NCBI GenBank assembly: GCA_964036155.1
Contig: OZ038423.1
Span: forward strand, 5,967,249 to 6,031,248
Direction: 5' to 3'
Origin: Diploscapter coronatus
Taxonomy: Eukaryota > Nematoda > Chromadorea > Rhabditida > Rhabditidae
DNA length: 64,000 bases
The translations under genes and the position numbers were made by a program. Under the pieces are notes generated by a model. The model did not search any database. It had not been told where the DNA came from and saw only the letters and a list, made by a program, of their open reading frames with translations. Shown in pieces: positions 50,416-62,400 of the stretch (its first letter is position 1; each line of letters opens with the position of its first letter).

Positions 50416-53400
50416 ATGTGGGCTGCTCCGATTCTAATCCGATTATTTTTCTGCTGGACGCTGATTTTCACAGTTCAAGCAGGTCAGATTACAGATAATA
50501 GGAAAAAAACTACGGTATTTTGAGAGCTAGGTGGATTTTGTTTGAATCAGGTATAAAGCGAAGTGCAAAATTTTGGAAGATCGGTACAATTGGATTCGTT
50601 TATTCGTCTTAAGTAATATTACTCGATCAGGATAAAATTTGATAATCATATGAGCAATCAAATTGTTCAAACAAAGTGTCGCTCGGGTTATATCATTTTT
50701 GAGGACAATAGTCATTGTAAAAAAACAGTTAAACTTTTCTATCATAAACTCTTATAAACAAAATTTTCTCATAAATACGGCTGCACATGCTCGGGTTATT
50801 AGAATTTTTGAGCCTTTGATGCAGAGCAAGAAATTTTCTTTTGTAGGAGAAGATGGTCTCTTCAAGCATCCGAAAATCATAAGTCATCTGGAGAGACAGC
50901 GGGTTCGCAAAGACGCAATTCAATCTCGACTCAACATTCTCTACTCGAATCCAATGCGACTGCCATCGACTCTCGTGGCCAATCACTACGATATTCACCT
51001 GAAGCCATACTATCCTGCTCCAGGAGTCTCATATGACCCAAGTAAATTTGTTAATTTACCTCAAGTTTGACTGCGAGAATTCTTTTCATAAATGAGTACA
51101 ATCATCCAACAGGTATTGAGTGAATATTTTCTATGAACAGTATTTTTAATCTATCTACTTTCGCCTTGCTTCGGAGGAAGGTATTAATTTGTGAAAGAAA
51201 CAAATTAACTTATAGAAATAAAATATTTGTGGTCCAAAATTCTAATAATGTTGCGCAAAGTTAGAATGAACTTTGGTGAACTCAGGTCGCAACTTCACAT
51301 TCGATGGCGACGTTTCGATGCAAGTGACCGTTGTGGCGTCCACGAATGTGTTCGTTGTCAATGCAAACCGGCTCAATTTCTCCTCCATAACTGTGACCGA
51401 CGGCAATGGCAATAATCTGAGTGTTGGATCCACAAGTTAGTTTGGAATTTTCATTGCCCAAAATTAAGTCAAATTTATGAAGATTGACATACAAAATTAG
51501 AAAATTTAGTCAATGGTTTCAAATCAAGCACTAAAACTAAACTCATTAATTAAACACAAATCTGTAACATTCATAAGTTTATAGTGGCAGACTATAGTGA
51601 GCTTTCGTATTTCAAACACAGTTGATAAGACATAAGACAGAATCACACTAATGTATTTTTATTCTGCCAGCTACTAATTTGATTTACTGCCAAAAATATC
51701 ATGTGATAAGTATGTCTACTGTATTATGCAGTGAAGATGTAATTATAAAAGAAGTTGCGCTTAAATTTTAAATGAATTTATCGATTATTCTTGAATTAAT
51801 GACTCTATATTTTGGCAACAGATTCTTGCATATACAAAAAAAAAGCCAAAATTTTCACCAATAATGGCTAAATTAGGCTTTTTGAAAATTTGCGGGCTAT
51901 ATGATTTGAAAGTAAAAGAAATGCGTTTTCGTCTGAAATTGAGAATAAATTTGATGATTAGCCAAAAATGTGGATTTTAAATTCGCATAATCGCTAATTT
52001 CATCAACGTCCTTTAGTACTTTTATTTTCAAGTCGTCAAAATAATACAATTATCATTTGTTTACTTTCTCTGAATTATTATTTATGTGCAATAAACAAGC
52101 AAATATGGGCCTTAGATCACCTTTATTTTACGACTTTTTGACGAATAAAATTTTCAATGATAAGGCATATGCTGAATGCAAGGCTGCTACTAATTGGAAA
52201 ATCCTTTGAACTTTACAATGAGCTGCATAATACAGCGACATGTTACTACTACAAACTACAAAAAAAATTTCAAATGCACTATTTTGATCCTCAACCGATT
52301 TACTATTCTCTCAATATCACTTTGCATTTGAATGGAAAAGTGTCGTGATTCTCGTCTACTTCTCGAGAGATGATAGAACCCCTGAAAAAGTATCTTTTAT
52401 TAAACAGATTTGAAAATTTGACCAGGTTCAGCAAGAATGAGTTTAAATTTCTGGATAAGACGAACGAGAATAAGGAAAATTTCCTTCTCGGCGATTACTT
52501 TGCACAAACATTGCCTCGGCTCTTTTCTGGAACTTTCAAGGCTAGACAAATTGTAAAAATTTATCTACCCAAACGGAGAGAATACGACAGTCTTACCATT
52601 GAATTATACATTAGTCGTGCTCATTTCTTGATCTTCATCTGTTTTTGCTAGAAATCTGAATGCTCGAATATTTTCTATAAAGTAATAAATCAACCTTTCT
52701 ACTTTGAATTTTTCAGGTTCAGAATAGATTTCAAAATCGTACATCACGGTTTCTAAAGCAGGATAGATATTAGTTCCAACTTTGATGCGATAAGTATTTT
52801 CCTTGATTGCGTGAGATCGAAATCTTCGATAGCCCTGAAATTACTTTGCCGTTTTCTATATATTGATTGTTCCAATTTCTAACAAATTGTTTCAGAATTG
52901 AATTTTGGATAAGATTTCTAAATTTAAATCCAGAATTTAGCACGACTATCTTCCATTCTCTACTTGAAAACTTACTTGTGAGGAATTGCCCATGGTAACA
53001 CATTGAATATCCCCTGCGGTTCTGTGATGAAGGTGTAGAAAATAAGTGATGGTCCAGCACAATGTCGTCACGCTCGTTTCCGTGCCGCCAGCTCACAAAT
53101 CTCCTGCAGTCAGAACGGTTGACCGATCTCTGTAAAATTGCAATTATCGTAAAATTCACCGATGCGATTCATTTTACGACAATACGATTTTACCGCAGAT
53201 GATTTTCAGCTATCTGACGGAGATTCTCGTCGTTCGACTGGAGATAGTCATCGCGGGATTTTGTCGAGTTTGCAATTTTCCATTCTATTTTTGTTAGAAA
53301 CGTTGATTGAAGAGTGTCGATGTGGAAGATTTTGCACAACTCAATATCCCTCGTCTGAAAATCATGCGCATGGATAGAAATTATCATGACTTTTTTATAA

Positions 53401-56400
53401 CAATAAATTAATTGAGATAAGAATAGAAAACAAATTGAAAACACAACGCAATCATGTGGCTCCGAAGAAATAACGAATGACTTCTGAACAAATGGTGCGA
53501 CAGAATTTTATGAGAGAAATTGCTTGTGTACTTTGTGACATTTTCTACGTTCTTCTCGAAATTCTGAATCATTTGCCGAAATCATCACTCTTATAATGAG
53601 CCTTTGTTGTCGCGCATTTTATCAGAGCGCAACATTTATGAACTTTCATTGCTTTGAATAGGCATATTCTGTGCACGTCACAGACTTCTCTGCTGCAGAT
53701 CGATCGAATGTTTTGGTTAGAAAGCTTGAACTTAAAATTGCAGATTTCATGAAATTTAAAAAATAGAAAACCCAGAAATTTCCATGACAAGATGTAAACA
53801 ATTTTGTTCGTTTTTCGTTAAAAATCATATTTAATTCTGCTTTTAAGGTTTTTATTTGCAGAATCACTTACATATCTGCCCTTAAACAACTCAATAAGTT
53901 GCATCCTAACTAAAACCACTTCTTCGAAGAAATCATAAATGGAAGTGATAGCTTTCCTACGTTTTTGCCAAAAATACAGACTTTCGTACTTTGCAAAAAT
54001 AGTGCTTGGAATGAGAGAAGTCATACGGCTTTGGAAGCCGGGTATCGATTTGATTGAAATAAACGATATAATTTAGGCTTCAATGACACATCTGAGCAGC
54101 TAACGATAACGCCGTCGGATGCAATTCAAACGAATGCAAACTACACGATAAATTTTAAATATACTGGAACTCTCAGTCCATATTACACCGCTGGGTTCTT
54201 CTACACTTATTATACCGACCTTGATGGAAATTATCAGTAATTTATCTATCATTTCATCATTTTTATCAAATTAATCATTTGAAGTTGGATGGTCGCTACA
54301 CAAATGGAACCTTTTGACGCGAGAGCTGTATTTCCTGGGTTGGATGAGCCTGCATACAAAGCTGTACGCATAGATTTTTCAGAAATAAGCAACGTTTCAT
54401 GCTAATAAGCAAACTCTTTCTGTATCGAGACAGATAAACATTTTCAGACTTTCAATATTTCAATGACATATCCGGAAGGCCAAGCTGTTCTTGGAAATAT
54501 GCCTGATAAATCGATAACTTCCTTAGGGTAACATAAAATTCACCGATTCTCTCGTCATGTCTCAATTTTAGCGACGGTTGGGCGATGGTCAACTTCGATA
54601 CGACCCCAATAATGTCGACCTACCTGATTGCAGTTGCAGTTGGGCCATTTGTCTCTGCAAATTACACCAATGATGTTGGGACAATAGTAAGTTTACAGAT
54701 TATCATACGAAACCCAATTCCATTATATTCACATGTTCACATGTGTTTTTATCGGAATTAAATTCGGTTTTCGCATATTTATTTTTCAATCAATAATGGG
54801 GATAAAGCTTCATGCAATCACAGAATTGTCAGTGTGTTAAGAAAAATTTTATTTGGCAATATTCGTTCGTATCAATTCATTTTCAGTCTTCAATTTAGTT
54901 GATAAAGAATATGCAACCCCCTAATTTCTAACTCTTTTCGAAACATCTTGCTTAATAGGAGATTATGGATAAAAATGCCAAGTATTCCTGAATTTCCAAG
55001 AAGGATTTTATGACAAAACGCTATGTTAATTTTATCTTGCGAAGTATATCTATCTTTCATATGGTGGTTGCAAAAAACGAATATTAATCCACGCGAAAGA
55101 CATTTGGGGGATTGGAAATCCATTATAGCTCGAGCACTTTGCGAATCAAAAATAAATCCTTCTGTTTTTGTGCCTGAAGATCTGAAGATATCAAAAATAG
55201 ATTTATGCTGCAAATAACAGTCAAAATAAGACAGCTAGAGCGTAGTTTCGAGTAATGGATATTTAAATAACAACGAAGATGCCAGTTACTAAAGACGAAT
55301 TAACGGGCTGGCGGACCTATTGTTGAAGATAGCTATAGTGTGAGCAAGAGTAGGGTGAAATAGCCTGCGGAAAGAAAGGGTCCGTCGTCCGTCAGTCAGT
55401 CAAATTGTAGTTGCCGCGAAGAAATGAACAAATTCCAGGCCAGAGCTTGGGGTTGGACAGGACAAGAAGCGTATCTACAATTTAGTGCCGAAGTGGCTGG
55501 AAAGTGTCTTTATCAATTGGGGGTTTACACAAATTTCACATATCCGCTGCCAAAATCCGACAACTTGGGACTTCCACAATTTCCTGCAGGAGCAATGGTT
55601 TGTTCATCGTAGAGGCTTCCCATAGCTGATCAAATGAGTTTAGGAGAATTGGGGTTTGGTCATTTATGCTTACGACGATCTGGTTTTCAATCCGAACACT
55701 ATGACAACAGACGATATGGAGCGATGCATTATTGTCATTTGCCATGAACTCACTCATCAGGTTGGACCTATGAAGTCAGGATCTTTGTCACGTCTAATTC
55801 AGTGGTTCGGCGACTTGATCACAATGGCCTGGTGGTCGGACCTCTTCCTGAACGAAGGATTCGCGGAATATTTCGAATCCTTCATTCAGACCAAAGTCTA
55901 TCCAGAACAATTCGATTACATAGTAAGCTTATACGGAGAAAATAGCATTTTCAAATCATTACAGGATGCAGCCGTTGTGAAGAATGACGTTCAAGGAGCC
56001 CTGCGATACGACGTTTCCAGTGGAGCTCATCCCATCATTGATCCAAACGGACCTTACTTTGATACAATCACTTACAACAAAGGTGCATCTATGTTACGAA
56101 TGACACAGGACGTGCTGGGAGAGGACGTGATGAGGGAAGGACTGCAGAATTACGTGCAGAAGTTCCAATACTCCAATGCATTTCATCTGGATCTGTTTGA
56201 TGAATTTGATAAGGTAGAAAGAAATCATGTCCTTTTTCTTTCAGGAAAATTTAGGTCTCTCAAAAATACAACATCAAAGACTGGTGTGGGAACACCCTGA
56301 ATGTAACCCACTTCCTCGAGCCTTACTTTCATCAGTCGAATTTCCCTCTGATCACCTATTCAAATGCAGCGTTCTTCACACAACCAACGACATCTCAATC

Positions 56401-59400
56401 GCCGTGGAAAAGTATGCCTTTTCAAAATTTTACAAAGAAAGTGACTCGATTCAGACGTAAGCAGTTTGCAACCCAGCGAATTCAACTACGAATGGGACAT
56501 TCCGCTGCGAACTCTGTACTACTATCAGAGGAACGCCAACACTGCCGAATGGGTAACTGAATGTAAGATATTTAGTGAAACGCTATTGAAAACTTATTTA
56601 ATCCAAAATTTTCGCTTCTTTTTTATTCCAAAAATGTGATAGCTTCTGACAGTTAGAAACTTGCCTAGTTAGGTTCTAAAATAGGCATTATGAAACTCAT
56701 AGACCCATTTCTAAGTAGACCTGTGACCGATTAATACGTCTAATCTTTGTCTCAAATTCCAATCTTCAAAAAAATCTCGATCACAGCCCATTAAAAACGA
56801 ACATTTTAGCTGGCCATTCCTGCAGCTCAACACCACAAAAATTAGATTGGCCCAAAAATCGCCAAGTTCAATGGTCAGTCCCATCTCTGACAGGAACGAC
56901 TTATGGAAGGCAAACTACCTTTTCTTTCAAAATTCTCATCAGTCCGGAAATTTAGAATCCTGTACGATGACGTCGGATTTAGTCGTTTGATTTATGCGAT
57001 TCAGAATGAGAAAATATCGCCGAGTGCACTGATCCAAATGTTGGGAGATGAGATGGCTATTGTGAAGTAGAGTAATTATTTCATTCGATCAGATAATGTT
57101 TTCTTCACTACTTTCATCATAATATAAAGAGGCTGATTTTGTGTATTTTTTCTTTCACAATTTCAGCTCTAGCAGTGAATATCCCGCGATTTTATACTCT
57201 ATCGTGCATTTCATCACGAAGATAAATTTGCAGCGATCAGCAAGCCAAATCTCTGCCATATTCATACGATCGATTGCTGACTTTGATGAGAACAATCTTC
57301 CGAACCCCTCAGTTCATCAACAACCCGAATGGACCTCTGTTCGAAATGGTCATGTCACAAGTTGACTATTTCGCTTCTTTCTTCCGAGACAGTGTCGATG
57401 CTCGTCTCATGCATGTAAGTGTGTACTTTTGTCATCCTCATCAAACTTCATGAAACTCAGCTTTTCGTCTACGAAATCTTCGGACCAGCCTATAGCAATC
57501 TGAATTGGACATTGAACAATTCGTGGGCAACAAAGTATGTTATTTCTAGAAAAGAATACAATCAGCTGAATCCAATTCAGCACATTCATGGAGACTTTCC
57601 TACCCTATGCAGTTCGTTACGGTTTACATGACGCTGCCAATCGAACACTAACGATGTACCAGAACATCAAAGCTGCGTGCATCACTTCTACAAATGGAAC
57701 TCATTGGTGCAATCCGTGAGAATAATTTTCGAAAGTTGATTAAAGTTCATGACAAATTAGATACCCACCTGATCTGCACCGCGCAATTTATTGCGGAGCA
57801 ACTTTGTATTCAAACGAAGCCATCGACTACTTCGGCAACATTCTCAATCATTACAACAACGAAGTCACCAACAATTACTACTTCTTCCAGGAATATTATG
57901 CTCTGTTAGAAGGACTCACTTGCTCGCAAAGGCCTCAGGATTTGAAAGTGTAAGATCGGGGTGAGCTATAAATTATCGCATCTCTATGTTACAGACTAAT
58001 TCGGTTTTTCGTCAATTCGAAACTGAGTTCACGAACAATTTTTGGATGGTTAAAGTACAATTCTGTAGCGGGTGATGCTCTGTTCAACTACATGATGGAG
58101 ACTCCCGATCAGGTATCTGAGAGTTCGAAAACTGGATAGCTGAATTTCCAATTAGGTGCTTGCCTATGGTGGATTCTCGGCCTACATGGATGCAATGACG
58201 TTTAACTGGAAATCGGATCGAAGAATGAAACAGGTTTCGAGATATTGTTGCACAATCATCAATTTCTAATACAGTACTCTCGACTGCAAAACCTCAATTT
58301 CACCCCAGATACTCAGGCGATCTACAATACCTACATGGATAGAATCGGACAGAGTGTAACGATTCAACTATTCCGATACTGTCAAAAATTACCTTTCCAG
58401 ATAAATTTCATGAACTCTGAATTCCCGATGACGCTTCGATGGTTCTACGATAACCTGGTAATAATGAGTCACACTCCTTGGAGAGTTAGGTTAGTGAGCA
58501 TGATTTGTGAATTCTTGGGAAGATTCAAACTCTTTACGAAGTGTAACAGCAATTCGAACTAAATGACACAAGTCTTAGGGTCCAATGGTACTGTTTATAT
58601 GAACCTAATTAATTTCGATTTGGGCTCAGAAAACCTTATGATAATCAGTTTATTTGACTTTTCTGATCGGATTTAGATAGAGTTATGACGAGTTTGGAAA
58701 ATACTTACGTTTTTCTGGACACATGGCATACGTTCCAAATGAGTTGAAAAACTTTTAAATGAATTTCGTCAAATATTCCAGACTCGATGGGAATGTCGTC
58801 ATCCCGAAGGGATACAGTCTGGTAGTGCAGCCTTACATCCCATCCTTGACAACTTACATGTTCTATCTCAACATGACGTTCACGGGGGCATCAACGGTAA
58901 GATGCATAACAGAGCTGAACGAAAATTTATGATTCTACTTTAACGGCTCGTTTTTTTTTTTTTTTGATAATATCGAAATTCTCGACATATTTCGGCTTTT
59001 ATTACCTCTGATCATAGATTTGTTTCAAATACTTCAAATTAGATGAACTTCGCGGTCAGCCAAGCAACTGATACGATCAGACTGAATGTCCATCGAATTC
59101 AAATCTTCCCCGACTACGTCACTCTCACTAACAACTCAACTGCAAGCGATCTGCTCAATGGAAGTACTGTAAACTACTCTTTCCATTTCAATATTCGGAA
59201 ATTCAAGACGAAATTTAGCTCTTGTCCAACTGTCCAAAGACTATGACAATGCGATCATGACGATCAAATTCCCGTTGACTTTGCAAACTGGAACCGTCTA
59301 CACTCTCGGATTCAACTACGTCGGTTTCATCCTCAACAAAGCAGCAAGTGGAGTCGACGCAAATTGGAATTACTATGAATTCAATGACAAAAAAGGGTAA

Positions 59401-62400
59401 GTGTTTTTACTTTCTGACAAAAAAGGTTTTATTTGAAATTGAACTCAGCCTTGATATTGACTTCACGGAAAGCATTGATAAATTCATAGTTTTGCAAAAT
59501 TGCTCGAAGTTACTAATCTTGCTGATAATGACTTTTTTCCATATTAGATGGATCTTTACGACGGACATGGAAATGGGTCCTGCCTTACGAAGTTTGCTCC
59601 CATGCATTGATGAACCGTCCTACAAAGCCACCTGGGCGGTAAATTATAGGAAAGAAAAATATTCAGTATCCCGTTCTTTCATTAGATAACGCTAATTCAC
59701 CCCACTGAGATGATGGCTTTGTCAAACATGCCAGACACAGGTACACTCCCATCTGCTTCCAACCCAGGATGGTCAACCACTTCATTCTTGTCAACCCCTC
59801 CCATGGTAAATTTAAATCTTTGCAAAAAGTTGCGACAACCAGTTCGTTAAAGAATAACCTTCTTGTGATTTCTTCTTCTAGTCCAATTGGTTTCTTTCAT
59901 TCTAAAAGTAGCATATTCAAAGTCAGCGTGTTGCATAAATTTTCCGAAAAAACAAGATTTGATTTGAAGGTAAAGTTTATTTCCGAAAATCTTCTGATAC
60001 CTTTCTTCAGTAATTTTTATGTGTTCTCCCGAAAGTTTTATTTTGCGATTGATCTATAAAGCGAGGATCAGTATTCACGAAACAAATGTTTTCCAATGCT
60101 TTCAAATGCACAATCACACGACCTTGTTCGAAATTATCTGCTCATGAAAATAATTTGGTACAAAGTAATTCGATTATGCTGGACACTATTCATTTGATAA
60201 AAATAGTTTAGACTATTTCAGATTATATTCGCTAGAAAATCCGAAATATTTAGTCAATTCTATGACAAAGAATTGATACGTTTTTTTTAACGAAATGCAA
60301 CCTTGAGACATTGAAGCATTGGGAGAGGTACACGAGTGCCTTCCGTGTGGACAGGAACTCATCTAGCTCACCCCAATGACGCAACCTCTTAGCAATGAAT
60401 ATTAGTTTATAGAAGATAATAATAGCTGAATAGAAATATTCGAATTGAATTTTCAGTCGAGTTATTTGGTGGCTGTGGTGTGTGGACACTTCGCCTACAT
60501 TTCTTCGATCTCAAATAGCGGCACTTTGGTGAGGATGGTCTCCTGGGCTGGTATGGAGAAGTATGGGGACTTCACTTTGCCGGTAGGAGTATCTATATGA
60601 ATTCATAGAAAATAGTGTCAGTGATAATATTTGAATATTAGTTAGTAGTAATAGTATCGTTAGTCATAAATAGTGATTGAATATCATTCATCCTTTAGAA
60701 AAATGTTTTCAAATCTTATGGACTTTTGTCTTAACTCTCATTGCATTCTTCTAAAGTACCATGGAATATTAGAAAGTGATATGCTCTGGTGAGAGAGGGT
60801 TCATTTTTGAAAAAAAAAGTATTGTAATTTTTGTGATCAAAATTTAGTTATGTGAGAATCGTTAACTAAGAATTGTTTATCAAATGCACTTTCAGATTTG
60901 AGAAATAGCAATAATATCATTTATCGAAACTATCTGATATAATTGCCAGGTCTCTAATCCAATCATGTTGTCACTCATTTTATTTATATATTTTAATTTT
61001 AGTTTGCGGTTGGTACTCTGAATTACATGAGCGAAACTTTCCAGCAGCCTTATGCTCTTCCGAAATTGGGTTTGTTCTCTATGTATTTGCAAAAAAATAT
61101 CAATGATAAGAAATCGTGTCTCAAAGTTTATTACTTCCCTGAAATAAAAATCAAAATGATCATCAGAAAAGAATTATCAATGTTGTTTCAAAAAAAAATT
61201 TCAGATATTCTTTCTCTACCTCAGTATTCTGGTGATGTTGGTGATGCAATGGAAAATTGGGGCTTGATAATCGGAGAGTTAGTTTCAGTATTCTTTAAGA
61301 ATTTAAATATTTTTATAATTGCAATAATTTAGAAATTAGAAAAAAAATATATTGAATGTTGCACTAAACGAAAGTCACGCAACATGCTAAATTACCTCAT
61401 GAACATCATGTTTAACATGAGGAAATAGTGTTGCGTGAGCCTCATTTAGATGACAATATTAGAAAAAGGATCTTATTTGGGGCAACTTTTTTTTTCTTAT
61501 AAAAGATGAATCAACATACACTCATTTTTATTCAAAATAATTAGCATGAATACCTAATGCACAAATCACTAATACACAAATAAAATGATTAAAAAACGAT
61601 GGAGACGCTGAAATAGTTTGAAGGATATTGGTGGTTGTATTCGTGAAGTTAAATTTGACCATTTGGAATATTTGTAAGGCTTAAAATTTGTGATACTGGT
61701 ATGTTAAACATGATAGCGAAAAGAAGAAATAGCGTGGGAAAGTGCGGTGACAGACAACGAGAAAAAACACCCACACACAATAATAGCTTGTTTGGTTGAA
61801 ATAATTAGTCATTCGAATAATAATTGTTTTGCTCAAAATTTACCTTGATTCAGCTAATATTGTTGGCTGAGAACATTAGTTAGGATTTTTAAAAAATATT
61901 TTAAGAGAATACCAAGAATAGTTTTGATCATGCAATTCGTTTTCTGAAGTTTCATTTCAAATTACTTATAATTTTCAATAGATAAGCAATTTTGCTGACT
62001 AGGAAAATTTTGAACAATGAACATAGCCTGTATTTTCTTATCAGTGTGCTAGAAATTCATGAAATTTTAAAACCGCCAAATCATTGGTTTTCGGCAACTT
62101 ATTACTCTAGCAATTTCATGGAGAAACTTTGGAAAAATGGCAATAATAATCGTTGTCAGACGAAATGTATCATAACTCAGTCAGTCTTTTGCTCAGCGGC
62201 ATTAAGCAAATCAGGATGAGCTGTGATTCATTTCATCAGGCTTTTAGTAAAAATATCAGCATAAAAGTGAAGTAGTGAGTATTGATAGCTAGACACTAGA
62301 ATAACGATGCTAGTTAGTCATGATTTGAATATGAGTTACGTTATCTTGACTGCATATCTTGGAAGAAGAATCGCATGATTATTCTGTACAGATGAAAAAT

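Noticed and set aside
52370..52651. 93-aa plus-strand open frame in the M1 intron
   Set aside because: It lies opposite the P450 relic's heme region and has no recognisable features; treated as a shadow.
55656..56300. 214-aa plus-strand frame reading HELTHQVGPMKSG...
   Set aside because: It reads through two 42-nt in-frame introns; with them removed the M1 sequence HELTHQWFGDL and DYIDAAVV is restored.
57160..57233. Plausible-looking coding sequence SSSEYPAILYS after TTTCAG in the M1 gene
   Set aside because: It leads into the wrong frame; the acceptor at 57233 (TTTGCAG) joins in phase and yields the expected M1 helical domain sequence.
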